Positions 28,649-37,426 of a stretch of DNA of 64,000 nucleotides are shown here, one piece after another. Under the pieces are notes generated by a model that was given only the letters and a program-made list of their open reading frames with translations, was not told the DNA's origin and made no database searches. The stretch is taken from positions 1 through 64,000 of the forward strand of contig JANXRY010000080.1 of assembly GCA_025356635.1 (NCBI GenBank), given 5' to 3'. Position 1 is the first letter of the stretch, and every line of letters starts with the position of its first letter. A program made the translations under genes and the position numbers. Source of the stretch: Gammaproteobacteria bacterium. GTDB taxonomy: Bacteria > Pseudomonadota > Gammaproteobacteria > Xanthomonadales > Xanthomonadaceae.

Positions 28649-29797
28649 ATGCGCGCGGACGCTGCCCCGGACCTGTTAGACGCCCCTTCCCTCGCGACCT
28701 TGGCCGACCGTTGCGTGCAGTGCGGGCTGTGCCTGCCGCATTGTCCGACCTACCGCCTGGAGGGGGTGGAGAGCGAATCACCGCGCGGCCGGATCGCCTA
28801 TGTAAAGGCCATCGCGACCGGATTGCTCGCCCCGACCGACACCGGCGATCAGCATCTGGAGCACTGCCTGGGCTGCCGACGATGCGAAGTCGTTTGCCCG
28901 GCGGGAGTCGAGATGGAAAGGCTCCTGGTGGGCGCCCGCACCAGCCAGTCCCGGCGCCGGCCACTGGCTTTCACGACTCGTGCCAGGCTGGCGCTGTTGG
29001 CCAGGCCGGGCCTGCTGAAAGCCTTGCTTGGGCTCTACCGTCTGACCTTCAACATCCTGTCGGCGAGTTGGCGTCCATTGCCAGTACCGGGTCGCGGCTC
29101 ACACCGCTCCTACAGGGGAGCCGCCGAGCGTGGTGATGCAACCGTCGCGATATTCGTCGGCTGCGTGGCCGGCCCCTACGAATCGCTGACACGTGCGGCC
29201 CTGATCCGATTGTTTGAGGCGACCGGCGCCAGCGTTGCGATTCCTTCCGGCCAAGGTTGCTGCGGCACGGCTGCGGCCCATGCCGGCGATGCCGAAGGCG
29301 CTGAACGCTTGTCCGCTGCCAACCGCCAAGCCTTCGCCGGGCAAGCCACGGTCCTGAGCCTGGCCTCGGGTTGCCAGCACGGACTCGCAGAAAGCCTGGC
29401 CGGCGTGGCGCCAGTGGAAGACGCACTCGCCTTCCTCGAAGTTCACAGCGATCCTCTGCGCTTTCACTCAGCCGGCGGCAGCAGTGTTGCCCTGCACCTT
29501 CCATGCACGCAGCGAGTGCTTGAAACAGACAGCGCCCTTCGCCGCCTGCTCGCCCGTGTGCCGGATCTGGATCTGATCGAACTCCCCGATACTGGTTGCT
29601 GCGGCGCCGCCGGCCTGCACATGCTGGCCGAACCCGAGCGCGCCGCGCGCTTGCGCGAACCGTTGCTCATCGCGCTGGAAGCAAGTGGCGCAGTCGAACT
29701 ATTGTCATCGAACATCGGCTGCCGCCTGCACTTGGGAAACGGCAGTAAAATTCCCGTCCGCCATCCGATCGAATTCCTGGCCGAGCACCTGGCATGA
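28649..29797 (+). CDS. GlcF-like (Fe-S)-binding oxidoreductase subunit
   Basis: A 382-residue protein with two ferredoxin-type cluster motifs near the N-terminus ([12 protein letters not shown] at about 22-33 and [12 protein letters not shown] at about 73-84), followed by two CCG-type cysteine-rich domains (GQGCCG near 195 and DTGCCGAAG near 313, with IGCRLHLGN). This is the layout of glycolate oxidase subunit GlcF and heterodisulfide reductase-like proteins. No FAD subunit (GlcD/E) is adjacent, so the substrate is open. The linker around residues 147-156 is encoded by DNA like the window's REP element. Its stop overlaps coq7 (ATGA). Confidence 0.82.
   Translation: MRADAAPDLLDAPSLATLADRCVQCGLCLPHCPTYRLEGVESESPRGRIAYVKAIATGLLAPTDTGDQHLEHCLGCRRCEVVCPAGVEMERLLVGARTSQSRRRPLAFTTRARLALLARPGLLKALLGLYRLTFNILSASWRPLPVPGRGSHRSYRGAAERGDATVAIFVGCVAGPYESLTRAALIRLFEATGASVAIPSGQGCCGTAAAHAGDAEGAERLSAANRQAFAGQATVLSLASGCQHGLAESLAGVAPVEDALAFLEVHSDPLRFHSAGGSSVALHLPCTQRVLETDSALRRLLARVPDLDLIELPDTGCCGAAGLHMLAEPERAARLREPLLIALEASGAVELLSSNIGCRLHLGNGSKIPVRHPIEFLAEHLA
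29089..29116. repeat. REP-like half element inside the GlcF-like gene
   Basis: This 28-base stretch contains GTCGCGG and CGCTCCTACA, matching one arm of the REP hairpin at 19384-19412 and about 22 of 25 bases of a segment in aceF (53868-53893). It encodes part of the linker between the ferredoxin and CCG domains without disrupting the frame. Confidence 0.5.
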
Positions 29798-30438
29798 GCA
29801 CGACCCGCCGCTATTCCCCGCTGGACCGCCTGATCATCGAAGCGCAGCGCGCGCTCGCCACGACGGGCGGCAAGCCGGTCGCCGAGCGCGACAACCCGGG
29901 GCTCGCCGAAACCGATGTTGTGATGGCCGAGGCTTCGCGTCGTCATGCCGCTGGGCTGATGCGCATCAACCATACCGGCGAGGTCTGCGCGCAGGCGCTG
30001 TACGTGGGTCAGGCCGCGGTCGCGCGCGATGAAGCCACCCGTTCGCAATTGCTCGCTGCCGCGCAGGAAGAAACCGACCACCTGGTCTGGTGCGCGAATC
30101 GGCTCGACGAACTGCACAGCCGGCCGAGCCTGCTCAATCCCGTCTGGTACGCCGGCAGTTATGCGATCGGCGTGCTGGCCGGAATGCGTGGTGACGGCTG
30201 GAACCTGGGCTTCGTGGTTGAGACCGAGCGCCAGGTCGAAGCGCACCTGGCCGAACACCTGGAAACATTGCCGGCCGAAGACCGGCGCAGCCGCGCCATC
30301 CTAGCGACGATGAAGGCCGACGAAGCGCGTCACGCCGATAATGCCGAAGCGGCCGGCGCGCGGGTATTGCCCGAGCCGATTCCGCGGCTGATGGCGCTGA
30401 CTTCGACGGTGATGAAGGCAGTCGCCTACCGCGTGTGA
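29794..30438 (+). CDS. coq7: Demethoxyubiquinone hydroxylase Coq7
   Basis: Di-iron monooxygenase of the penultimate step of ubiquinone biosynthesis, bound to the inner membrane. The 214-residue protein has [18 protein letters not shown] (first Glu ligand), [10 protein letters not shown] (ExxH), and the later [12 protein letters not shown] ligand set ([10 protein letters not shown]), the full di-iron set of the family. Start overlaps the preceding stop by four bases. Convergent with speD. Confidence 0.95.
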   Translation: MSTTRRYSPLDRLIIEAQRALATTGGKPVAERDNPGLAETDVVMAEASRRHAAGLMRINHTGEVCAQALYVGQAAVARDEATRSQLLAAAQEETDHLVWCANRLDELHSRPSLLNPVWYAGSYAIGVLAGMRGDGWNLGFVVETERQVEAHLAEHLETLPAEDRRSRAILATMKADEARHADNAEAAGARVLPEPIPRLMALTSTVMKAVAYRV

Positions 30439-30451
30439 CGGATCGATCGCG

Positions 30452-31246
30452 CTAATCGCTCAGGTTGCGGCCGTGGAAGAGTTCCTCGATCTCGCGCTTG
30501 AGCTGCATTTCAATGCGATGGCGATCCTTGAAACCCAGGTTCTTGGCCTTTTCCTCAAACAGATAAGTGTCGAGGTCGAAGTCCTTCAGGTGCATCTTCG
30601 TGTGGAATAAATTTTCCTGATAGACGTTGACGTCCATCATCTCGTAGGTCTGCTTGGTCGCTTTCGAGAGGAAATCCTGGATCGAATTGATCCGGTGGTC
30701 GATGTAGTGCTTCTTGCCTTTGATGTCGCGGGTGAAGCCGCGCACCCGGTAGTCCATCACCACGATGTCGGAATCGAAGCTCTCGATCAGGTAGTTCAAG
30801 GCCTTCAGCGGCGAAATCACCCCGCAGGTAGCGACATCGATGTCGGCCCGGAAAGTAGCGATGCCGTTGTGCGGATGCGTTTCCGGATAGGTGTGCACAG
30901 TGATGTGCGACTTGTCCAAGTGCGCGACCACCGCGTCGGAAATGATCTCGCGGCCGGCCGATTTGCGGTCGATCACCGGCTCCTCGGAAATCAGGATCGT
31001 GACGGACGCGCCCTGCGGATCGTAGTCCTGTCGGGCCACGTTGAGGATGTTGGCGCCAATGATGTGCGCCACCTCGGTCAGGATCTGGGTCAGGCGCTCG
31101 GCATTGAACATCTCATCGATGTATTCAATGTAACGCTGGCGCTGCTCTTCCGAGACGGCATAGCAGACATCGTAGATGTTGAAGCTCAGGGCCTTGGTGA
31201 GGTTGTTGAAACCCTGCAGCCGCAAACGCGGCAACGGCTTGACCAC
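30452..31246 (-). CDS. speD: S-adenosylmethionine decarboxylase SpeD, GTG start
   Basis: Pyruvoyl enzyme that makes decarboxylated SAM, the aminopropyl donor for spermidine. An ATG-led frame reaches 31402, but the family N-terminus ([19 protein letters not shown]) begins at GTG 31246, giving 264 residues, the E. coli length, with AAGGAT upstream. Self-cleavage would occur at the Lys-Ser of [13 protein letters not shown], making Ser113 the pyruvoyl group. HSGxPxx-type contacts and [15 protein letters not shown] are conserved. Divergent from clp. Confidence 0.95.
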   Translation of the reverse strand: MVKPLPRLRLQGFNNLTKALSFNIYDVCYAVSEEQRQRYIEYIDEMFNAERLTQILTEVAHIIGANILNVARQDYDPQGASVTILISEEPVIDRKSAGREIISDAVVAHLDKSHITVHTYPETHPHNGIATFRADIDVATCGVISPLKALNYLIESFDSDIVVMDYRVRGFTRDIKGKKHYIDHRINSIQDFLSKATKQTYEMMDVNVYQENLFHTKMHLKDFDLDTYLFEEKAKNLGFKDRHRIEMQLKREIEELFHGRNLSD

Positions 31247-31285
31247 GGTGGTAATCCTTGATGGGCGGGTAATGGGCGGGCGCGC

Positions 31286-31291
31286 ATTATC
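31286..31291 (-). promoter_or_regulatory. -10-like element of speD
   Basis: Minus strand GATAAT, about 40 bases before the GTG start; the -35 position (TTCCCC at 31314-31309) is weak. Confidence 0.35.
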
Positions 31292-31331
31292 GGGCAATCC
31301 GCCGCCCGGGGGAACCGGCCAGCCCGGATGA

Positions 31332-31360
31332 TTGCCGTGAACCGCGTCACGGCCTAAGCT
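31332..31360 (+). promoter_or_regulatory. Putative clp promoter with CRP/Clp-type palindrome in the spacer
   Basis: TTGCCG (31332-31337), 17 bases, TAAGCT (31355-31360). Within it, GCCGTGA (31334-31340), six bases and TCACGGC (31347-31353) form a perfect 7+7 palindrome resembling the CRP/Clp consensus TGTGA-N6-TCACA. Binding there would block polymerase, suggesting autorepression. Confidence 0.6.
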
Positions 31361-31392
31361 GTGTCCGTACTTCACAGAATGCCAGGCTCGCC

Positions 31393-32088
31393 ATGACACC
31401 ACACCGGACCTCGCTCAGCGATTCCAGCATCCTTCGCCCGGTCATCAGCCCATTGGCGCTGGACTCTGTGTCGCTCGGCCACTTCCTCGACCAATGCCAC
31501 CGCCGACGCTACCCGACGCGAACCGATGTCTTTCGCCCGGGCGATACCGCCAACACCCTGTACTACGTGATCAGCGGCTCGCTAAGCGTCATCAGCGTGG
31601 AGCCGGATGGGCGCGAGCTGGTGCTGGGTTACATCAACGCCGGCGAATTCATCGGCGAAATGGGCCTGTTCGTCTCGGCGACCATCCGCAATGTCTTGCT
31701 GCGGACCCGTACGCCCTGCGAGCTGGCCGAGCTCGGTTATGAACGCCTGCATCAGCTGTTCTCCGGCACACTGGCCAACGAGTGTCCACGAATCCTCTAT
31801 TCGATCGGGGCCCAGTTGTCGCAGCGCCTGCTCGACACCAGCCGCAAGGCCAGCCGCCTGGCCTTCCTCGATGTGACCGGGCGGATCATCCGCACCCTGA
31901 ACGACCTGTGCCGCGAGCCGGATGCCCTGAGTCATCCCCAAGGCACCCAGCTGCGGGTCTCGCGCCAGGAACTGGCGCGCATCGTCGGCTGTTCGCGCGA
32001 AATGGCCGGCCGCGTGCTCAAGCAGCTGCAGATTGAAGGCAAGCTGCACGCCCGCGGCAAGACCGTAGTGGTGTACGGCACGCGCTGA
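31393..32088 (+). CDS. clp: CRP-family regulator Clp (CAP-like protein)
   Basis: A 231-residue CRP/FNR-type regulator. It has a cyclic nucleotide-binding domain with [10 protein letters not shown], a long dimer helix ([20 protein letters not shown]) and a winged helix with [23 protein letters not shown] and GKTVVVYG. At the position of the E. coli CRP cAMP contacts Arg82-Ser83, it reads Arg-Asn. In Xanthomonas, Clp is a global virulence regulator inhibited by c-di-GMP; the same is plausible here. The neighbourhood (coq7, speD, trp genes) is like that of Xanthomonas clp. Confidence 0.93.
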   Translation: MTPHRTSLSDSSILRPVISPLALDSVSLGHFLDQCHRRRYPTRTDVFRPGDTANTLYYVISGSLSVISVEPDGRELVLGYINAGEFIGEMGLFVSATIRNVLLRTRTPCELAELGYERLHQLFSGTLANECPRILYSIGAQLSQRLLDTSRKASRLAFLDVTGRIIRTLNDLCREPDALSHPQGTQLRVSRQELARIVGCSREMAGRVLKQLQIEGKLHARGKTVVVYGTR

Positions 32089-32090
32089 AG

Positions 32091-32555
32091 ATGGCCAGCG
32101 CAACCCGGCAAACCCTGACCTCCCCGCTGATCCGGCCAGGCCGAGCCAGCGATGCCGACGGCCTGTCGCAGCTGCTGGCAGTGCTCGGTTACCCCTGTAC
32201 TCCCGAGGAAGCACGTGAGCGCTTGCTCCAGGTCTCCCACGACCCGGACCAGCATCTGTGCGTGGCCGAAGCGCAGGGCGAATTGCTCGGACTACTCTGC
32301 TACGACTTGATGTACTTCCTGCCGCTCGGTGCTCCGACCTGCCGCATCACGGCACTCTCGGTTTCCGAAGGCGCCCGGCGCCGCGGCATTGGCCGGATGC
32401 TGTTGCGTGAGGCCGAGGCGCGCGCCCGTGAAGCGGGCGCAGTGCGCATCGAGCTGACTTCGGCCAGCCATCGCAGCGAAGCCCACGCTTTCTATCGCGC
32501 TTGCGGCTATGGCGATGGCGCGTTGCGCTTCGTCAAACGATTGGGAGGTGCCTGA
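32091..32555 (+). CDS. GNAT family N-acetyltransferase
   Basis: A 154-residue single GNAT domain: N-terminal strand LIRPGRASDADGLSQLL, the acetyl-CoA loop motif RRRGIGRMLLREAEARA, and the C-terminal AHAFYRACGYG. Begins two bases after clp and ends ten bases before the sensor gene, so the three form an apparent operon. Substrate unknown. Confidence 0.87.
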   Translation: MASATRQTLTSPLIRPGRASDADGLSQLLAVLGYPCTPEEARERLLQVSHDPDQHLCVAEAQGELLGLLCYDLMYFLPLGAPTCRITALSVSEGARRRGIGRMLLREAEARAREAGAVRIELTSASHRSEAHAFYRACGYGDGALRFVKRLGGA

Positions 32556-32565
32556 CTCCTTCGCC

Positions 32566-34419
32566 ATGAACCTGCGCCGCCGCACCTTGTTGATCGTGCT
32601 GCTGCTACTCCTGGCGACCTTGCTCGCCATCGAGCTGGCCAGCCGTTGGCTGGTGTACCCGAAATTCCTTGACCTCGAACAGGAACAGGCCCGGCGCAAT
32701 GCCGAGCTGGTGATCGAAGTCACCAACCACGAGTTGGAAGTCCTGGCCGGTAAACCCGAGGACTGGGGCTACTGGGACGACACCTACAAGTTCGTCCAGG
32801 ACGACAATCCCGAGTACATCAACAGCAACCTCAGCCAGCAATCGCAGCTCAGCCTCAGGGTGAACTTGCTGGGTATCTACGACACTGCGGGCCGAAAGGT
32901 CTGGGCGCGTGCGATGGACCTGAACTCGCTCGGTGAATTCGATCTGGATGATTTCACCGGTCCGGCGCTCCCGGCCCATTCCCCGTTCATGGCCAGCGAA
33001 GACCAGCCAAAAACTCGCGCCGGGCTGGTCCTGACTTCCCACGGCGTCATGCTCATTGCGGCAACGCCGGTGCTCAGTTCTCTGCGGGTTGGCCCGCACC
33101 TGGGCACGCTGATGATGGGCCGGTTCTTCGACACTCGGGGCATCTTGCGTATCGCCAGGCAGGCCGGGCTTGAAGTGAGCTTCGTTCCGCATCGCGGCGA
33201 TTCGATCCCGCTGCCGCCGGGCCAGGCCCGGCCGGATTCGCTGGTTCACACGCCGCTCATTCTGCGGGCCGACTCGCAGCGAACCTACGTTGACACGGTG
33301 ATTTTCAGCGTCGACGGCAAGCCAGCCCTGGACTTGCAGGTCTCGACGCCGCGCGACATCAGCGCGGGCGGCAGGGACACCTTGCGCGTGGCCCTGATAA
33401 GCACTGGCTTGGCCGGCGTGGCGATCGCATTGATCCTGCTCTGGCAATTGAACATCGGCGTGGTGGTCCCGCTGTCACGACTGTCGCGGCGTTTGCGCCG
33501 GATCGGCGCCAGCGACGACGACGTGACCCGACTGAATTTCAACCGCCACGACGAGATCGGTGATCTTGCGGCGGAGTTCGACCGCATGCTCGACCGCCTC
33601 GCCGATGCCCGGCAACGCCTGCGTCAGGAAAGTTACCGCAGCGGCGCCAGCGAGATGGCCGGCGGCATTGTCAGGGACATAGGCAATTCACTTTCGCCAG
33701 TACAGGAACAGATCGGGCAACCACTGCGCTTGCTCGACCAGGCACACACCTCGAGCATGCAAGCACTGGTCCGGGAGTTGGTGCAGCCAGGCTTGTCGCA
33801 CCATCGGCAGACCGAATTGCTGGCTGTGCTCCAGGATCTGCTCGGCGAACAGGCCGGCCTCCTGTCGGAAGCACGCGGGGAATTGCGCTCGTTGCGCAGA
33901 CGGTTGGAGCAGATGCAGGAAAAGGTGGCCGAACACTCCCGCTATATGGCCGCTCCTGGAACATTGGCCCCAGTGTTGCTCGCCGAGCTGCTGGACTTGG
34001 CGCGCCGGCGATTGTCCGAAGGTCGCGCACGCGCGACCGACATCCGCATCGCCGATTCCGTGCAACAGGTACCGGCGGTAGCCGCAGCGCGCGAAGTGCT
34101 GCTGCAAGTGCTGACAACACTGATCGGCCAACTGGCCAGCCTTGGCGATGGCGAGCACCATCTCTTGCGCATTTCCGCAGGCAGCGAAATCGTGAACGAT
34201 TGCGCCGTGGTGTTCCTGTACTTCGATGACGAGCGCCCGCTCGCCGAGGCCCGTCGCCTGGCGGCGGAATTCACGCAACCGGCACCTGCGCATCCCGAAG
34301 GCAGCAGCCTGGCATGGACGGAGAATGCCGTATCAGCGATGGGCGGCCGCTTGATTGCCGAAGCGTCGGAAGGCTACGGCGGGTTGCGGGTGGAATTGAG
34401 GCTTCCGCAAGCCAAATAG
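32566..34419 (+). CDS. CHASE4-HAMP sensor with degenerate histidine-kinase region
   Basis: A 617-residue membrane protein starting at ATG 32566 (MNLRRRTLL). It has a membrane segment (about 4-27), a periplasmic CHASE4 domain with DWGYWDDTYKFV, a second membrane segment (about 268-292), a HAMP domain, then a helix with GGIVRDIGNSLSPV. In kinases with this helix the equivalent reads G-x-L-H-N-V-G-N; the phospho-accepting His is replaced by Arg here. The C-terminus resembles an ATPase domain but lacks a clear N box and G1 box. It is likely a signalling pseudokinase. No response regulator is adjacent. It ends 19 bases from the convergent trpC. Confidence 0.78.
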   Translation: MNLRRRTLLIVLLLLLATLLAIELASRWLVYPKFLDLEQEQARRNAELVIEVTNHELEVLAGKPEDWGYWDDTYKFVQDDNPEYINSNLSQQSQLSLRVNLLGIYDTAGRKVWARAMDLNSLGEFDLDDFTGPALPAHSPFMASEDQPKTRAGLVLTSHGVMLIAATPVLSSLRVGPHLGTLMMGRFFDTRGILRIARQAGLEVSFVPHRGDSIPLPPGQARPDSLVHTPLILRADSQRTYVDTVIFSVDGKPALDLQVSTPRDISAGGRDTLRVALISTGLAGVAIALILLWQLNIGVVVPLSRLSRRLRRIGASDDDVTRLNFNRHDEIGDLAAEFDRMLDRLADARQRLRQESYRSGASEMAGGIVRDIGNSLSPVQEQIGQPLRLLDQAHTSSMQALVRELVQPGLSHHRQTELLAVLQDLLGEQAGLLSEARGELRSLRRRLEQMQEKVAEHSRYMAAPGTLAPVLLAELLDLARRRLSEGRARATDIRIADSVQQVPAVAAAREVLLQVLTTLIGQLASLGDGEHHLLRISAGSEIVNDCAVVFLYFDDERPLAEARRLAAEFTQPAPAHPEGSSLAWTENAVSAMGGRLIAEASEGYGGLRVELRLPQAK

Positions 34420-34437
34420 GCCTGATACGAAATAAAG

Positions 34438-35226
34438 TCAGGCGAACAGGCGGGCCAATTCGGCGCCGGGATCAGGCGCGCGCATGAAGGCTTCGCCCAC
34501 TAGAAACGCATGTACGCCCTCGCCACGCAGATGGGCAACATCGCCGCGCGTGTGGATGCCGCTCTCGGCAACCAGGATGCAATCGCCCGGCACTGCCGGT
34601 TTCAAGGCCAGGGTCGTGTCGAGCGACACTTCGAAAGTGCGCAAATTCCGGTTGTTGACGCCGATCAATGGCGCACCCAAGGGCAAGGCGCGTTCGAGTT
34701 CGTCAAGATCGTGCACTTCGACCAGCACATCCATGTCGAGCGACAACGCCAGGTTGGAAAGCTCGGCCAGTATGACATCGCCCGTCGCCGCCACGATCAA
34801 CAGGATGCAATCGGCCCCGAGCAAGCGCGATTCGTAGATCTGCCAGGCGTCAATCATGAAATCCTTGCGCAACACCGGCAGTCGGCAGGCCGCCCGGGCT
34901 TGCTGCAAGTAAGCATCGCTACCTTGAAAAAAATCCACATCGGTCAGCACGGACAAGCACGTCGCACCGCCGTGTTCGTAACTGCGGGCAATGTCGGCGG
35001 GGTGGAAATCCGGGCGAATCACGCCCTGGCTCGGGCTGGCTTTTTTGACTTCGGCGATCACCGCCGGCACGCCGGCGGCAATGGTCCTGCGCAGGGCATC
35101 TGCGAACCCGCGCGGCATTGGCAGATCGGCGCAGCGCGCGCGCAATTCGGCCAGCGACATGCGCGCAGCACGTTCGCGCACTTCCTCGGCCTTGCGCGCC
35201 AGGATTTTCTGCAAGATATCGCTCAT
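34438..35226 (-). CDS. trpC: Indole-3-glycerol phosphate synthase
   Basis: TIM-barrel enzyme of tryptophan synthesis. The 262-residue protein has [12 protein letters not shown] at the N-terminus, the phosphate/substrate blocks [39 protein letters not shown] and the [12 protein letters not shown] loop. Its start overlaps the trpD stop (ATGA). Monofunctional form, without fused trpF. Confidence 0.96.
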   Translation of the reverse strand: MSDILQKILARKAEEVRERAARMSLAELRARCADLPMPRGFADALRRTIAAGVPAVIAEVKKASPSQGVIRPDFHPADIARSYEHGGATCLSVLTDVDFFQGSDAYLQQARAACRLPVLRKDFMIDAWQIYESRLLGADCILLIVAATGDVILAELSNLALSLDMDVLVEVHDLDELERALPLGAPLIGVNNRNLRTFEVSLDTTLALKPAVPGDCILVAESGIHTRGDVAHLRGEGVHAFLVGEAFMRAPDPGAELARLFA

Positions 35227-36269
35227 CGGAAATTCTCCGACGCCAGTCGGCGCGTTGCCGTCAGGTAATCGTCGAGCTTGGCCCGCGCGGCGCCGCTGGC
35301 AAGCACGGCGCGCGCACGTTCCACGCCCTCGACGATCGATCCGGCGACGCCGGCCGCATACAAGGCGGCACCGGCATTGAGCAACACGATGTCACGGGCC
35401 GGGCCGGGCCGGTCTTCGAGCGCGGACAACAGCATCACCTTAGATTGCTCCGGCGTCTCGACCCGGATCGCGTGCAGGTCGGCCATTGCCAGGCCGAATT
35501 CACCAGGAAGTATTTCGTATTCTTCTACCTGGTCGCCACGCAATTCCGCCACCAGCGTGCCGCCGGCAAGGGTGATTTCGTCGAGGCCATCGCGGCCGTG
35601 CACGATCAACGCGTGCTTGGCGCCGAGCCGTTGCAGCACGCGCGCCTGGATGCCGACCAGGTCGGCATGGAACACGCCCATCAGGATGTTTGGCGCACCG
35701 GCTGGATTAGTCAGCGGGCCGAGTATGTTGAAGATCGTCCGCACGCCCAGTTCCTTGCGAATCGGTGCGACGTTCTTCATCGCCGGGTGGTGCATTGGCG
35801 CGTACATGAAGCCGAAACCGGTCTCTGCCAGGCAACGCGCAACCTGTTCGGGCTGCAGCTCGATTGCCGCGCCTAGCGCTTCGAGCACATCGGCGCTACC
35901 GGATTTCGACGACACGCTGCGGTTACCGTGCTTGGCGACGCGGGCGCCGGCCGCCGCCGCAACGAACATCGCCGCCGTGGAAATATTGAAGGTGTGCGCG
36001 CCATCGCCACCGGTGCCGACGATATCGACCAGGTGTTCGCGATCCGGTACCTCGACCTTCGCTGCGAATTCCCGCATCACGGTCGCGGCAGCGGCGATTT
36101 CACCGATGGTTTCCTTCTTCACCCGCAGGCCGATCAGCAGGGCCGCGGTCATCGCCGGCGAAACTTCGCCGCGCATGACCTGGCGCATGAGGTCGACCAT
36201 TTCGTCGAAGAAGATCTCGCGGTGGACGATGACGCGCTGCAGGGCATCGTGCGGGGTGATCGCCATCAT
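35223..36269 (-). CDS. trpD: Anthranilate phosphoribosyltransferase
   Basis: Joins anthranilate to PRPP. The 348-residue protein has [18 protein letters not shown] (PRPP loop), [21 protein letters not shown] and the HHPAMKNV motif of anthranilate binding. The upstream frame is open for 48 codons, but the ATGATG at 36269 overlaps the trpG stop, as in other coupled pairs of this window, so I start there; Met at 36266 is an alternative. Confidence 0.95.
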   Translation of the reverse strand: MMAITPHDALQRVIVHREIFFDEMVDLMRQVMRGEVSPAMTAALLIGLRVKKETIGEIAAAATVMREFAAKVEVPDREHLVDIVGTGGDGAHTFNISTAAMFVAAAAGARVAKHGNRSVSSKSGSADVLEALGAAIELQPEQVARCLAETGFGFMYAPMHHPAMKNVAPIRKELGVRTIFNILGPLTNPAGAPNILMGVFHADLVGIQARVLQRLGAKHALIVHGRDGLDEITLAGGTLVAELRGDQVEEYEILPGEFGLAMADLHAIRVETPEQSKVMLLSALEDRPGPARDIVLLNAGAALYAAGVAGSIVEGVERARAVLASGAARAKLDDYLTATRRLASENFR

Positions 36270-36847
36270 GGCTGGCCGATGAAATTGCGCAGCAGGTCGT
36301 GGCCGTGCTGGGTCAGGATCGATTCGGGATGGAATTGCACGCCTTCGACGGGCAGGGTTTTGTGGCGCAGGCCCATGATCTCGTCGAAGCCGCCGTCGGC
36401 GCTCTCGGTCCATGCGGTGATTTCAAGACAATCGGGCAGCGAGTCGCGTTCGACCACCAGCGAGTGGTAACGGGTCGCTTCGAAGTCGTCGGGCAGGCCG
36501 GCGAACACGCCTCGGCCGGTATGGCGGATGCGCGAGGTCTTGCCGTGCATGATCGTCCTGGCGCGCACGACCTTGCCGCCGAAGGCCTGGCCGATGCTCT
36601 GGTGGCCGAGGCAGACGCCGAGGATCGGCACCTGGCCCGACAGCCTGGCCAGCACTTCAAGCGAGACGCCGGCCTGGTCGGGCGTGCACGGACCGGGCGA
36701 GATAACGATGCGCGCGGGCTTGAGCGCGGCGATCTCGGCCACGGTCATCGCATCGTTGCGCACGACCTTCACTTCCTGCCCCAACTCGCCGAAATACTGC
36801 ACGAGGTTGTAGGTAAAGCTGTCATAGTTGTCCAACATCAAAAGCAT
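36266..36847 (-). CDS. trpG: Anthranilate synthase glutamine amidotransferase subunit
   Basis: Class I glutamine amidotransferase supplying ammonia to TrpE. The 193-residue protein begins [19 protein letters not shown], with nucleophile Cys in [15 protein letters not shown] and His/Glu in [10 protein letters not shown]. In many bacteria the same protein serves PabB. It is separated from trpE by a DUF559 gene and three palindromic repeats, so the E-G link is broken by an insertion. Confidence 0.95.
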   Translation of the reverse strand: MLLMLDNYDSFTYNLVQYFGELGQEVKVVRNDAMTVAEIAALKPARIVISPGPCTPDQAGVSLEVLARLSGQVPILGVCLGHQSIGQAFGGKVVRARTIMHGKTSRIRHTGRGVFAGLPDDFEATRYHSLVVERDSLPDCLEITAWTESADGGFDEIMGLRHKTLPVEGVQFHPESILTQHGHDLLRNFIGQP

Positions 36848-36875
36848 GTGTTGCTCCGCTACTCGTCGTCGTTCG

Positions 36876-37262
36876 TCATTCTCCCTCTCCCGCTGGCGGG
36901 AGAGGGCCGGGGTGAGGGTGGCTCCGGCGCAATGCCAGCTCGATGCCTTCGCGAACCGCCTCCTGCATGGTCAGGATCTCATGGTTCCAAAATCGCACGA
37001 CCCGATACCCCTGCAACTCAAGAAAGCGTGTTCTTTCGGCATCATCTTCGGCTTGCTGCAGATGGTGGCCGCCATCCGCCTCGATAACCAGCTTTTCCGC
37101 AAGGCAAGCGAAATCAGCGACATATGGACCGATTGCATGCTGGCGTCGAAACTTGAATCCACCGAACTCCCTCGCCCGAAGCATTCGCCAGAGAACCGTT
37201 TCGGCTTCGGTCATCCCTTTGCGCAAAATCCGCGCCTTGACTGTGTTGTGTCTCTTGTCCAT
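36876..37262 (-). CDS. DUF559 family endonuclease-like protein
   Basis: A 128-residue protein with the Vsr/restriction-endonuclease-like fold signature: [35 protein letters not shown] (split here by the catalytic region) with [19 protein letters not shown], which supplies the acidic and E-x-D residues, and [13 protein letters not shown]. The core ends near residue 113; the last 15 residues ([14 protein letters not shown]) are encoded by the palindromic repeat at 36881-36920. The ATG lies two bases from an inverted copy of that repeat (37264-37300). The gene interrupts trpE-trpG and is likely a mobile cassette. Activity is inferred only. Confidence 0.82.
   Translation of the reverse strand: MDKRHNTVKARILRKGMTEAETVLWRMLRAREFGGFKFRRQHAIGPYVADFACLAEKLVIEADGGHHLQQAEDDAERTRFLELQGYRVVRFWNHEILTMQEAVREGIELALRRSHPHPGPLPPAGEGE
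36881..36920 (+). repeat. Palindromic repeat copy A
   Basis: A 40-base repeat with the core CTCTCCCGCTGGCGGGAGAG, a perfect 9-bp hairpin, followed by GCCGGGGTGAGGGTG. It is identical to the copy at 37376-37415 and overlaps the 3' end of the DUF559 gene. Confidence 0.9.
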
Positions 37263-37263
37263 C

Positions 37264-37300
37264 CACCCTCACCCTAACCCTCTCCCGCCAGCGGGAGAGG
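37264..37300 (-). repeat. Palindromic repeat copy B, inverted and slightly diverged
   Basis: The reverse complement reads CCTCTCCCGCTGGCGGGAGAG followed by a TTAGGGTGAGGGTG variant of the tail. Together with copy A it forms inverted repeats bounding the DUF559 gene. Confidence 0.88.
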
Positions 37301-37375
37301 AAACAAAAAGCTGGATCCGGCTTCTCGCCTCCTGTCCTGCTGTCGAGAAAGGGAACTGATGGCCGCGGCGGTACT

Positions 37376-37415
37376 CTCCCTCTCCCGCTGGCGGGAGAGG
37401 GCCGGGGTGAGGGTG
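37376..37415 (+). repeat. Palindromic repeat copy C
   Basis: Forty bases identical to copy A in the same orientation, lying 11 bases before the trpE stop. It may serve as the trpE terminator in addition to being mobile. Confidence 0.9.
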
Positions 37416-37426
37416 GGAAAGCATTG

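Noticed and set aside
31247-31402. N-terminal extension of speD to an ATG at 31402
   Set aside because: It would overlap clp and its promoter; the GTG at 31246 gives the exact E. coli length.
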